Assembly (NCBI GenBank): GCA_029261305.1
Contig: JAJDBO010000147.1
Location: 1-19,844, forward strand
Source of the DNA: Nitrospirales bacterium
Lineage (GTDB): Bacteria; Nitrospirota; Nitrospiria; Nitrospirales; UBA8639
Direction: 5' to 3'
Length of the DNA: 19,844 nucleotides
Position numbers and translations under genes: made by a program. The notes under the pieces are model-generated. The model made no database searches, was not told the DNA's origin, and was given only the letters and a program-made list of their open reading frames with translations. This document shows, one piece after another, positions 1-7,449 of the stretch (the first letter of the stretch is position 1; every line of letters begins with the position of its first letter).

Positions 1-1
1 T

Positions 2-379
2 GAGATTGTGTCAAAATTTGGATGGGACTATTTCCGAGACTTGGAAACGACTATCTGCCAGGAGTTAAAGAAAAAGGACCATTTTGTGATCGATACTGGA
101 GGGGGAGCCATACTGAGAGATGCGAATGTCCAAGCCTTGAAGCCTAGTGGAATGGTGTTTTGGTTAACGGCAGGTATTGAAACGATTAGTTATCGTATTG
201 GAGGAGACTCACAACGTCCAGCGTTAACAAGTGGAAAGACCTTTATCGAGGAAATCGCAGAAGTTTTGAAGGAACGAACACCTAAATATCAGGCGGCTGC
301 CGACTTTATAATTGAAACGGATACTCGCACAGCGACCCAGGTGGCCGACCAAGTACTGAGCCAATTTCAAAAGTCGTAA
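2..379 (+). CDS. aroK: Shikimate kinase, C-terminal part (5' end outside window)
   Basis: Shikimate kinase phosphorylates shikimate at the 3-hydroxyl with ATP in the cytoplasmic chorismate pathway. The reading frame is open from base 2, so the gene runs off the left edge. The first GTG at base 8 is an internal valine, not the start. About 125 residues are visible. They include the FR-D-E segment after helix 3, the shikimate-binding triple glycine (VIDTGGGAI), the FWLTAG strand and the lid-region QRPAL, followed by the ERTPKYQAAADFIIETD tail typical of the family. Family members are about 170 aa, so roughly the first 45-50 residues, including the ATP-binding P-loop, are missing. The gene ends 22 bp before the convergent STAS gene. 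No hairpin terminator is obvious between them. Confidence 0.93.
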   Translation, partial: EIVSKFGWDYFRDLETTICQELKKKDHFVIDTGGGAILRDANVQALKPSGMVFWLTAGIETISYRIGGDSQRPALTSGKTFIEEIAEVLKERTPKYQAAADFIIETDTRTATQVADQVLSQFQKS

Positions 380-401
380 GGCTGGCTAAGAGATCGAGAG
401 A

Positions 402-734
402 TTACCCTACCAGTAAGGCTTGCTCTTCCAGCGTATGAATGGGGATGATACTGGTAAGATTCGCTCGTTCCATCATCTGCTGCACATGGGGCAACGGGTT
501 CACAATACTCATGGTGCCTCCCACAGCGGAAAGTTTTTGATGGGCGACATGAATAGCCCCCAATCCAGCACTGTCCAAAAAAGAAATCTGCTCAAGATTC
601 AAGATGAGATGCTGGCCACTCATTTCATCAATCCGGTCCATCGCCACAAAAAACTGTGGTGTGGATTGGAATTCGAATCGTCCAGATAAATCAAAAATCA
701 ACGCATCGTCCATCTGACGCTCAACAATGTTCAT
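402..734 (-). CDS. STAS-domain protein (anti-sigma factor antagonist-like)
   Basis: A 110-aa single-domain STAS protein of the SpoIIAA/RsbV type. Such proteins bind anti-sigma or partner-switching kinases and are toggled by serine phosphorylation. The diagnostic FLDSAGLGAIH motif is at residues 52-62, and Ser55 sits at the usual phosphorylation position. The N-terminal ALIFDLSGRF and the LILNLEQISF strand also fit the fold. The start is the ATG at 734-732, preceded by a GGGGAGG ribosome-binding site about ten bases upstream. It converges on aroK and diverges from the MEKHLA gene. No cognate kinase, phosphatase or sigma factor lies in the window, so the partner is unknown. A role in a chemoreceptor-linked or biofilm switch is equally possible. 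Confidence 0.85.
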   Translation of the reverse strand: MNIVERQMDDALIFDLSGRFEFQSTPQFFVAMDRIDEMSGQHLILNLEQISFLDSAGLGAIHVAHQKLSAVGGTMSIVNPLPHVQQMMERANLTSIIPIHTLEEQALLVG

Positions 735-860
735 AGATTTCGTCCTCCCCTTGTTTGCAAATCACCATCCATCATGAATAGTCTGCATACTACTACCCTT
801 CGGTGTACCAGATGCATTTCTTTAACCGTTTCTGTCCACAATTGTCCGTTATTATGAGAT

Positions 861-1364
861 ATGGCTATACATAGAGATTCAAGCCCCACACAACTGCCAT
901 GGCAAGAGGAGCCCCTTCTCTCCTGGATTGATCTGGTTCTTGACAGTTACAGACATTGGACAGAGGAGGATCTCATCCACCGAACAGGGACGATTCACGA
1001 GCAGGCCGACCTCCTGTTTCAAGCCTCCTTCGTGCTTGCCTCTCACGGGACTGAAGCTGACCCCATATTGAATTACGGCAATGCCCAAGCCCTCACGCTT
1101 TGGGAAATGACCTGGGAGGAATTCGTGGCGACCCCTTCGCGCCTCACAGCTGAGCCCATCAATCAAACGGAACGTGCAGGGATGCTCCAACAAGCCGCGA
1201 CTCAAGGGTTGATACGCAACTATCGAGGCATACGAATTTCCCGAACCGGGAAACGGTTTCTTGTCGAACAGGCCACCGTGTGGAATGTGCTTGATCAACA
1301 CCAACACAAAGTTGGACAAGCTGCCACTTTTTCAACATGGACGCCGGTCCCCTTTGATGAGTAG
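861..1364 (+). CDS. MEKHLA domain-containing protein
   Basis: A 167-aa cytoplasmic protein with no signal peptide or membrane segment. Residues about 20-160 match the bacterial MEKHLA domain, a PAS-related fold also found at the C-terminus of plant HD-ZIP III proteins. The supporting segments are DPILNYGNAQALTLWEM (68-83), TPSRLTAEP (91-99), YRGIRISRTGKRF (121-133), ATVWNVLD (138-145) and GQAATFSTW (152-160). In bacteria this family stands alone and has no firmly assigned ligand or reaction. By PAS analogy it could be a small-molecule or redox sensor, but nothing in the sequence proves that. The ATG at 861 has no strong ribosome-binding site. The next gene is glucokinase, 120 bp downstream on the same strand, and I cannot tell whether the two are co-transcribed. 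Confidence 0.85.
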   Translation: MAIHRDSSPTQLPWQEEPLLSWIDLVLDSYRHWTEEDLIHRTGTIHEQADLLFQASFVLASHGTEADPILNYGNAQALTLWEMTWEEFVATPSRLTAEPINQTERAGMLQQAATQGLIRNYRGIRISRTGKRFLVEQATVWNVLDQHQHKVGQAATFSTWTPVPFDE

Positions 1365-1484
1365 GGGCTACCGGTCGTTGCAAACCCCACCTCGTTCTTT
1401 TATTGTGACCGATTGGGGTAGAAAACGTATGAAATACCCAACCCCTCGCATTCCCGAACTTCTGACCTCGAAAAAAGGTGGCTT

Positions 1485-2543
1485 ATGATTTTGGCTGGGG
1501 ATATTGGTGGGACCAAAACCTATCTCGCTCTCTATGATTGGAAAGAAGGTCGAGTAGAACCGGCCCGCGAAGAAAAATTTTTCAATGCCGACTTCGAGTC
1601 GTTTGAGGAAATCCTGAGTGAATTTCTTGAACCACCCGATGAGCCATCTGGCGATTTTGACTTTGAAGAAGACGAGGATGAAGATTCTTCATCCGACCAT
1701 ACTGAAGAACCTTTGGATGAAACCATTGATGCTGCCTGCTTTGGAGTGGCTGGTCCAGTTATCGATAATCGATGCCGGGCGACGAACCTCCCCTGGGTCA
1801 TTGATGGGAGCACCCTGACTACACACCTCAACTCCACCAAAATACAATTGCTGAATGATGTGGAAGCCTTAGGGCATGGCATTCTCCTCCTCAATCCTGA
1901 CGAAACTGAATTAGTCAATGGGCAACCCCTCGACCAAGGGACCAAAGTACTCATCGCCCCTGGAACCGGGCTCGGAGAGGGCATTCTGTTTTGGGATGGA
2001 ACCCAGTATCATGCCATGCCTTCAGAGGGAGGCCATGCAAGCTTTGCCCCAACCAGTGACCTGGAAATTGATTTGCTCCGATATATTCGCACCAGCTTTC
2101 TTCATGTGAGTGTCGAGCGAGTTCTGTCCGGTGAAGGCCTGTATATGATTTACCAGTTTCTTCGAGATGTGAAAAAAAATGAACCGACCTGGTTTGCCGA
2201 ACTCTTACCCAATGGAGACCCGCCGGCCCTTATTGCCGAAGCCGCCTTGAAGGGGAAACCTGACATTTGTGTGCAAGCCCTGGAATTGTTCGTGTCCATT
2301 CTTGGTGCAGAAGCCAGCAACCTTGCATTGAAAGCCTTAGCCCGAGGCGGTGTCTACTTAGGAGGCGGAATCGTTCCCCAAATTTTGCCACGCCTTAAAG
2401 AGAAGCGATTCACTCAATCCTTCATTTCTAAGGGTCGATTTAAGCGATTATTGAGTACTGTGCCTGTTCATGTAATTTTGAACGATCAGGCCGCCTTGCT
2501 TGGCGCTGCATCAGTGGCAGCTCGAATGGCCCATTCATCCTAA
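1485..2543 (+). CDS. glk: Glucokinase (ROK-independent, E. coli Glk type) with an acidic insertion
   Basis: ATP-dependent phosphorylation of glucose to glucose-6-phosphate at the entry to glycolysis and the pentose phosphate pathway. The 352-aa protein shows phosphate-1 GDIGGTKTY (5-13), FGVAGPV (86-92), the catalytic LLNDVEALG with Asp125, adenosine-loop APGTGLGEG (158-166), the sugar-binding EGGHASFAP (181-189) and YLGGGIVPQ (291-299). It is about 30 residues longer than E. coli Glk. Most of the extra length is a strongly acidic, Ser/Asp/Glu-rich stretch at about 50-79, between the first beta hairpin and the AACFGVAGP strand. The ATG at 1485 follows AAGGTGG with good spacing and overlaps, as ATGA, the stop of a short upstream open frame. 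The rpiA start lies 12 bp after its stop, implying one transcript. Confidence 0.93.
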   Translation: MILAGDIGGTKTYLALYDWKEGRVEPAREEKFFNADFESFEEILSEFLEPPDEPSGDFDFEEDEDEDSSSDHTEEPLDETIDAACFGVAGPVIDNRCRATNLPWVIDGSTLTTHLNSTKIQLLNDVEALGHGILLLNPDETELVNGQPLDQGTKVLIAPGTGLGEGILFWDGTQYHAMPSEGGHASFAPTSDLEIDLLRYIRTSFLHVSVERVLSGEGLYMIYQFLRDVKKNEPTWFAELLPNGDPPALIAEAALKGKPDICVQALELFVSILGAEASNLALKALARGGVYLGGGIVPQILPRLKEKRFTQSFISKGRFKRLLSTVPVHVILNDQAALLGAASVAARMAHSS

Positions 2544-2555
2544 AGGATACCCCAC

Positions 2556-3248
2556 GTGGCACAGATTCAAGAAGACGGAAAACGCGCCGCGGGCGAAGCA
2601 GCGCTACAGTATGTCCAGGACGGGGCCTTGGTTGGGTTGGGGACTGGCTCCACAGTCAAATACTTCATCATGGCGCTTGGAGAGAAGGTCAAAGCTGGCT
2701 TTCGCGTTCAAGGAATCCCCACGTCACAGGCGACCGCACAATTGGCTCAGGAACTGAACATTCCCCTGCTACCCTATGAAGGGGAATGGGAACTTGATCT
2801 TGCCGTTGACGGGGCCGATCAAGTCGACTCTCAATTTCAGCTCATCAAAGGCGGTGGTGGTGCACTCTTACGAGAAAAAATCGTGGCTGCTGCCACACAT
2901 AAATTTATCGTGATTGTGGACGAAGCCAAATGCGTCCCGGTGCTAGGCATGCCCTGGCCTATCCCTGTTGAAGTCATCCCTTTTGGATGGCCTAATACCC
3001 AACGTCACATTCAAGGATTGGGATGGAATTCCCAGCTCAGGATGAAGAACAACGAGGTAGTCAGAACGGATGAAGGGAATGTCATTCTCGATGTAGAGGT
3101 GGATCGCATTGAAGATGCTGGAACCGTCGAAGCGCAACTCAATGGCATACCCGGTGTTGTGGAAAATGGATTATTTGTCAATCAGACCTCGATCGTCATT
3201 GTCGGTGGCATAGGAGGGATCCAAATCAAAGAACGACCAGCCCTCTGA
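2556..3248 (+). CDS. rpiA: Ribose-5-phosphate isomerase A
   Basis: Interconverts ribose-5-phosphate and ribulose-5-phosphate in the pentose phosphate pathway. At 230 aa it has normal RpiA length and carries all hallmark motifs: phosphate-binding GLGTGSTVKYF (28-38), DLAVDGADQVD (81-91) and LIKGGGGALLREK (96-108). The last motif holds the lysine and the catalytic-base glutamate (Glu107 here). The C-terminal GVVENGLFV strand is also present. I choose the GTG at 2556, because AAAGGA overlapping the glk stop codon lies eight bases upstream and no better start exists. It follows glk by 12 bp, so hexose phosphorylation and pentose interconversion are probably co-expressed. It ends 54 bp from the convergent DNA glycosylase gene, and no hairpin terminator is visible in that pyrimidine-rich gap. 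Confidence 0.95.
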   Translation: MAQIQEDGKRAAGEAALQYVQDGALVGLGTGSTVKYFIMALGEKVKAGFRVQGIPTSQATAQLAQELNIPLLPYEGEWELDLAVDGADQVDSQFQLIKGGGGALLREKIVAAATHKFIVIVDEAKCVPVLGMPWPIPVEVIPFGWPNTQRHIQGLGWNSQLRMKNNEVVRTDEGNVILDVEVDRIEDAGTVEAQLNGIPGVVENGLFVNQTSIVIVGGIGGIQIKERPAL

Positions 3249-3302
3249 AAGCAAAATCTTTTCTCCCCCATTTTCCCCACATATTTCTTCCAAATTCTCT
3301 CC

Positions 3303-3929
3303 TCAAGCCTCACTCGCTCTCCACATATACCAGCAAGCAATCGAACAGTACGGCTCCCATCTATTCTCTAGGGCCACACGTTCAATCTCAAATTTATCGG
3401 GCATGTGATCAAGATTGTAGGCCTTGCGCACTCCATGCTGGACACCAAGATCTTCAAAAGCCAGCACATCAAGACGCCCAAGGGAGAAGATGAGAAACAT
3501 CTTGGCTGTCCAAACCCCAATTCCCTTCACAGCCGTCAACTCATGGATGATTTCTTCATCTGACAATTGGCTGAAGCCTCGAAGCTTCAATTGGTTATTG
3601 AGGATGTGTTCAGTGAGCGATCGTAGATAGCCCAGCTTTTGTGAAGAAACACCACATCGTCGCAGGACGTCATCTGGCAACTCGGCTATCAGGCGAACAT
3701 CGTTCAGCGTACCAGCGGCATCCTTGACTCGCCCAATAATCGTCTGGGCAGCACTGCCGCTAATCTGTTGGCTCAAAATTGAATGGACCAGAGTTTCAAC
3801 ATATCGACTATGGGGCTGAATTGTTGGGAAACCATGCAGACTCTTCAAGTCTCGAATCTTAGGATCGTGTCGAACTAACGCTCGCAATCCCCGGACCAGG
3901 TCACTGTGAAATAGTTGTCTTCCCCTCAT
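3303..3929 (-). CDS. DNA-3-methyladenine glycosylase II-like (HhH-GPD superfamily)
   Basis: A 208-aa base-excision-repair glycosylase expected to remove alkylated purines from DNA. The helix-hairpin-helix is LTAVKGIGVWTAKMFLIFSL (131-150). It is followed by GRLDVLAFEDLG, whose Asp160 occupies the catalytic aspartate position of AlkA and the yeast MAG enzymes. The upstream ETLVHSILSQQISGSAAQTI segment (45-64) matches the family. There is no C-terminal Cys cluster, so this is not the iron-sulfur Nth/MutY branch. It is shorter than E. coli AlkA (282 aa) because it lacks the N-terminal TBP-like domain, and it resembles the compact Mag1 type. The ATG at 3929 has no convincing ribosome-binding site and abuts the stop of an unrecognised upstream open frame. 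It converges with rpiA and diverges from the HtrA gene. Confidence 0.88.
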   Translation of the reverse strand: MRGRQLFHSDLVRGLRALVRHDPKIRDLKSLHGFPTIQPHSRYVETLVHSILSQQISGSAAQTIIGRVKDAAGTLNDVRLIAELPDDVLRRCGVSSQKLGYLRSLTEHILNNQLKLRGFSQLSDEEIIHELTAVKGIGVWTAKMFLIFSLGRLDVLAFEDLGVQHGVRKAYNLDHMPDKFEIERVALENRWEPYCSIACWYMWRASEA

Positions 3930-4189
3930 TTATTTTTGTCGTCTTTCGGCACTGTTCGGCTTGGCATCATCACTTCGTTGAGTATGGAATGATGGTTTGA
4001 CTAAAGGTGGTGTGTGGAAGAGAGGGATCGCCCTGTAAACTTTTCTGTAAAGTTGGGCTTCATCCAAGGGACAGCGAATGCTACAATAACACATTCGATG
4101 ATCGTTGGGATTCCACAGAGCTAACCTCCACAATGCTGTAAAGGGCCTGCCCCAGGCAAGCAACATTCATTCGAACGTGAAAAAAATCA

Positions 4190-5734
4190 ATGAAAATCAA
4201 AACTGAGAATCATATGAATCATCAACTAACATATTTTTTCACATCCAAATGGAGCCAAAGCCTATTGTGGATTTTGCTCTTAGGCCTCTCTGTAGGATGT
4301 TCGGACGCTCCGAATGACACCAAGCCCCTGGCCCATCCAAGCATCCAACCCGCCCTGCAAACCTCTACACAAGATCCCATGCCGACGGTCCAACCCATCG
4401 GAGTTCCGTTTCCTGCCAACGAAACCTTTATTCGCGTTTCAAAAGATGCCATGGCGTCCGTGGTGAATATTTCCTCGACTCGAAAAAAAGGTGAAGTCTC
4501 TCAGGACAAATCAACGCCATTTTTTGATGATCCATTATTTCGACGTTTTTTCGGAGAGGAATTTGAACATCGTTTCCGCAAAGACCAACCCAGAAAGCAG
4601 GAGCAGGGTTTGGGATCAGGAGTCATTGTCTCCTCCGATGGTTACATCATCACAAACAATCATGTGGTGGAACAGGCCGAAGAGTTAACGGTGTTACTAG
4701 GCGACAAGCGAAAGTTTTCAGCAAAACTAATTGGAACCGATCCCAAGACCGATCTCGCAGTGATAAAAATTGACGAGTCTAATTTGCCCACCTTGCAATG
4801 GGGAAACTCGCGGAATCTCCAGGTCGGGGAATTGGTCCTCGCGGTGGGCAACCCCTTTGGACTGAATCAAACAGTCACCATGGGAATTATCAGCGCCATT
4901 GGTCGAGCCAATATGGGCATTGTAGACTATGAGGATTTCATTCAAACGGATGCCGCGATAAATCCTGGAAATTCCGGAGGTGCGCTGGTCAATCTTCGAG
5001 GGGAGCTCATAGGGATCAATACCGCGATTTTTTCTCGAACCGGGGGCTATATGGGGATTGGGTTCGCGATCCCAAGCAATATGGTGAAAAACGTCATGAA
5101 CAATCTGGTTGACCATGGGAAGGTTATTCGAGGATGGCTCGGGGTTTCGATTCAAGAACTCAATCCAGAGTTGGCCGAACAATTCGGATCACCAGATGCT
5201 TTGGGTGCCTTGGTTGGGGACGTGGTGGCTGGGAGCCCTGCTGATAATGCAGAAATCCAGCGAGGGGATATTATTCGTCACTACAATGGAGTAAAAGTCA
5301 AAGATCCAACTCACCTCCGTTCGCTTGTTGCGGAAACCTCACCAGGCACGAGTGCGACAGTTTCGGTTTTGAGAGACAGTTCATCCAAGGAACTATCCGT
5401 GGACATTGGAGAATTGTCCAAAAACCTCACCGCTATGCGTGGCTCAGAACGAGAACCACAAAAGAACCACGTGCTGTCTGGGATCATGGTTAAACCCATT
5501 CCGCCTGATCGCGTATCTAAAGACAAAGGCGTTTTCATTGATAGGGTTCAACCAGACAGCGCAGCCGATCGTGCTGGACTTCGGCGAGGTGATATTATCA
5601 TTGAAATGAATCGAAATCCCATTCGAGATATTAAAGATTTTCATCGGCTCACGAGAGACCTTGACCCACAGACTCCAGTATTAATCTTACTAAAACGTGG
5701 AAATGGCACTATCTATTTATCGATTAAGCCCTAA
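4190..5734 (+). CDS. degP: HtrA/DegP-type serine protease with two PDZ domains, predicted lipoprotein
   Basis: An envelope protease and chaperone for misfolded proteins, 514 aa. The N-terminus has a hydrophobic stretch ending LLLGLSVGC, a lipobox with Cys37 as the predicted lipidated residue and Ser at +2. A Pro/Thr-rich linker follows. The trypsin-like domain (about 80-310) has the catalytic triad His158 (TNNHVV), Asp188 (DPKTDLAVI) and Ser262 (NPGNSGGAL). PDZ1 is at about 316-405 (WLGVSIQELN), and PDZ2 is at about 425-514 (GVFIDRVQPDSAADRAGL). A second in-frame ATG at 4214 would still leave a complete signal sequence, and neither start has a good ribosome-binding site. The gene stands alone between a divergent glycosylase gene and tRNA-Glu. 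Most Gram-negative DegP proteins are soluble, so the lipobox is notable. It could equally be named degQ or mucD. Confidence 0.94.
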   Translation: MKIKTENHMNHQLTYFFTSKWSQSLLWILLLGLSVGCSDAPNDTKPLAHPSIQPALQTSTQDPMPTVQPIGVPFPANETFIRVSKDAMASVVNISSTRKKGEVSQDKSTPFFDDPLFRRFFGEEFEHRFRKDQPRKQEQGLGSGVIVSSDGYIITNNHVVEQAEELTVLLGDKRKFSAKLIGTDPKTDLAVIKIDESNLPTLQWGNSRNLQVGELVLAVGNPFGLNQTVTMGIISAIGRANMGIVDYEDFIQTDAAINPGNSGGALVNLRGELIGINTAIFSRTGGYMGIGFAIPSNMVKNVMNNLVDHGKVIRGWLGVSIQELNPELAEQFGSPDALGALVGDVVAGSPADNAEIQRGDIIRHYNGVKVKDPTHLRSLVAETSPGTSATVSVLRDSSSKELSVDIGELSKNLTAMRGSEREPQKNHVLSGIMVKPIPPDRVSKDKGVFIDRVQPDSAADRAGLRRGDIIIEMNRNPIRDIKDFHRLTRDLDPQTPVLILLKRGNGTIYLSIKP

Positions 5735-5832
5735 GTTTGTTACTTGTCAATTATTGATTATGAAAAAACCAAATTGCGACTCACGTTTGAAGGTTTTTCC
5801 ACTAAGTCATTCCCCATTTCGAATTCCATTAA

Positions 5833-5862
5833 TTGCACTCCAATACTGGGGAATGGTAGAGT
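5833..5862 (+). promoter_or_regulatory. Possible sigma-70 promoter for tRNA-Glu
   Basis: TTGCAC at 5833-5838 and TAGAGT at 5857-5862 are separated by 18 bases, about 65 bases before the mature tRNA 5' end. The -35 matches four or five of six consensus bases, but the -10 is weak. A 13-bp palindrome (TCGGCT-C-AGCCGA, 5890-5902) lies between this element and the tRNA. This is pattern matching only. Confidence 0.3.
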
Positions 5863-5927
5863 CTGATGCTTAGTGAGAATATGAATTGGTCGGCTCAGCC
5901 GAAGTAAAGTTCCCAAGATTGATAGGA

Positions 5928-6005
5928 GGTCCCATCGTCTAGCTTGGCCTAGGACGGCACCCTCTCAAGGTGCAGACACGGGTTCAAATCCCGTTGGGAC
6001 CACCA
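5928..6005 (+). tRNA. tRNA-Glu (anticodon CTC), CCA encoded
   Basis: The cloverleaf is complete. The acceptor GGTCCCA (5928-5934) pairs perfectly with TGGGACC (5995-6001). The D arm spans 5937-5955. Anticodon stem GCACC/GGTGC encloses loop CTCTCAA with anticodon CTC at 5964-5966. The T stem ACGGG/CCCGT flanks TTCAAAT (5983-5989). The discriminator base is A6002 and CCA is encoded at 6003-6005. CTC decodes GAG glutamate codons. The D loop contains GG. The tRNA stands alone, with no other tRNA or rRNA nearby, and an inverted repeat begins within its CCA. Confidence 0.95.
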
Positions 6006-6062
6006 GCCTCCGCTCCTTGAGCTTCCGCTGGCAGGCCAGGGGGAAAACTGAAGCGGAGGCTG
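6004..6062. repeat. 11-bp inverted repeat abutting the tRNA 3' end
   Basis: CAGCCTCCGCT at 6004-6014 is the exact reverse complement of AGCGGAGGCTG at 6052-6062. The 37-base interval contains a further partial match (CTTCCGCT at 6022-6029). The left arm includes the last two bases of the tRNA CCA. Beyond the right arm the sequence continues with GTCTGCCGAAGCTATAACGA, which has the composition of the tRNA-adjacent GCGGAGGC/CGAAGC repeats I recall from several bacterial genomes. No T-tract follows, so it is a poor intrinsic terminator. It could be a processing or REP-like element. Confidence 0.6.
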
Positions 6063-6254
6063 TCTGCCGAAGCTATAACGAAGTTGGACTGGGTCAAGCA
6101 CTCTCAATCCACCATTTCTTCCTCAATCTTTCACTATGACAAACCAAGTATGGCTTTGTTTGCCCCTCAAACTCGTAGATACATTCTGTGAATTCCCTAA
6201 AGCCCAACCCGCCAATTTCATTATCCACGACGTTTTTCTAAAGGACATCAGACC

Positions 6255-7352
6255 ATGAGATCGTTTCATGATGGAGCCGAAGACGGACTCGAAGCCCTCG
6301 AATCGCTGGATCCCTCACAAATTCAATCCTTTTCAGACCTTCTTGTCGCCATGAGGAAAACCGCCTTTGGTGGCCGTCGCCTTGGCGAAGCCTTCGAAAT
6401 TCTGAAAACCATGATCAACGATCCTGACTGCTTTGTCGTCATGACCCTCTCCGGAGCCATGACCATCGCCAAAATGGGCAAAATCATTTGCACGATGATC
6501 GACCGAGGCATGATCCAGGCGGTCGTTTCAACCGGCGCTCTCATTGCGCATGGTATGAGCGAGGCTGTGGGACAAACGCATTATAAATATCACCCATCTA
6601 TGAGTGATGTGGAATTATTTAAAAAAGGCTACAACCGGGTGTACGACACGCTGGAAATGGAATTGAACTTGAACCATGTCGAACTTGTTGCCCACGAAAC
6701 CCTCGATCGGCTTGATCCCGATCAACCGCTGTCTTCTGAGCTCATTACTCGTGAACTTGGGAAAACATTGGCTGATAAATTTGAGGGGCCAGGGGTGTTG
6801 AAAAGCGCCTTCCTCAAAAAGGTCCCCGTATACATTCCAGCCTTTACCGACTCAGAACTTGGATTAGACATGTCGATCTGGGCTATGGGAAAACATCGAA
6901 AAGCAGCAACACCTGAAACAGGTAGCACGGATGGACAAGATATATGGAATTCCCTGCGGCAACACCATCCAGCCTTTAATCCGTTCCTAGATCTCAATAG
7001 CTATACTGAAAAGTTATTAGGCGCAAAAAGGTTAGCCATATTTACCATCGGCGGCGGGGTACCCAGGAATTGGGCGCAACAGACGCCTCCATATATTGAG
7101 ATACTCAATTTGCGGCTTGATACCGAGATCAAACCGCCACGGTTTCAATACGGCGTACGCATCTGTCCTGAACCAGATTATTGGGGAGGCTTGAGCGGAT
7201 GCACCTACCAAGAAGGAATGTCTTGGGGAAAATTTATTCCTCAAGAAGAAGGAGGTCGATTTGCCGAAGTTCTGAGCGATGCCACCGTCGTTTGGCCCTT
7301 ATTGTTGATGGGTCTACTTGATGAGGACAAACAAAAAAGCAAGGATAGTTAA
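6255..7352 (+). CDS. speY: Deoxyhypusine synthase-like protein (probable homospermidine synthase, SpeY type)
   Basis: A 365-aa member of the deoxyhypusine synthase family. Eukaryotic and archaeal enzymes transfer an aminobutyl group from spermidine to a lysine of eIF5A. Bacterial homologues, such as the one characterised in Anabaena, make homospermidine. Visible motifs are MTLSGAMTIAKMG (63-75), VSTGALIAHGM (91-101), the NAD-site IGGGVPRNWAQQ (265-276) and the catalytic EGMSWGKF, with Lys326 at the enzyme-intermediate lysine and Glu320 six residues before it. Where eukaryotic DHS has VKHH after the triple glycine, this protein has VPRN, as I recall for bacterial homologues. That supports a free-polyamine product over protein modification. 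AAAGGA lies about ten bases before the ATG. An arginine decarboxylase gene lies 2.9 kb downstream. No eIF5A-like gene is in the window. The substrate is inferred. Confidence 0.85.
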   Translation: MRSFHDGAEDGLEALESLDPSQIQSFSDLLVAMRKTAFGGRRLGEAFEILKTMINDPDCFVVMTLSGAMTIAKMGKIICTMIDRGMIQAVVSTGALIAHGMSEAVGQTHYKYHPSMSDVELFKKGYNRVYDTLEMELNLNHVELVAHETLDRLDPDQPLSSELITRELGKTLADKFEGPGVLKSAFLKKVPVYIPAFTDSELGLDMSIWAMGKHRKAATPETGSTDGQDIWNSLRQHHPAFNPFLDLNSYTEKLLGAKRLAIFTIGGGVPRNWAQQTPPYIEILNLRLDTEIKPPRFQYGVRICPEPDYWGGLSGCTYQEGMSWGKFIPQEEGGRFAEVLSDATVVWPLLLMGLLDEDKQKSKDS

Positions 7353-7449
7353 AGCCGATACTGAGGGAACCATGGCCCTAGAAATTTGACAGACTTCACG
7401 TCTGCGCCCACACTATGGCATAATAAATTCATCACTGACCTGGGAACAC

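Noticed and set aside
756..771. A sigma-54-like TGG-N11-TGCA element on the - strand upstream of the STAS gene, with correct GG-to-GC spacing.
   Set aside because: Transcription would start at about 745, on top of the GGGGAGG ribosome-binding site, leaving too short a leader. Several consensus positions also mismatch.
1261..1428. An open frame overlapping the MEKHLA gene end in another frame, extending to the glk start.
   Set aside because: Most of it is a shadow of the MEKHLA coding sequence. Only its last 19 codons lie in intergenic DNA, and these are discussed as a possible leader frame.
3930..4166. A 78-codon open frame on the - strand that abuts the DNA glycosylase start.
   Set aside because: The predicted peptide is rich in Arg, His, Pro and Trp without any recognisable pattern, there is no ribosome-binding site, and it occupies the divergent promoter region. 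It is more likely non-coding.
7386..7424. A TTGACA upstream of the DsbA-like gene paired with TATGGC or CATAAT.
   Set aside because: Spacers of 22 and 27 bases do not fit a sigma-70 promoter.
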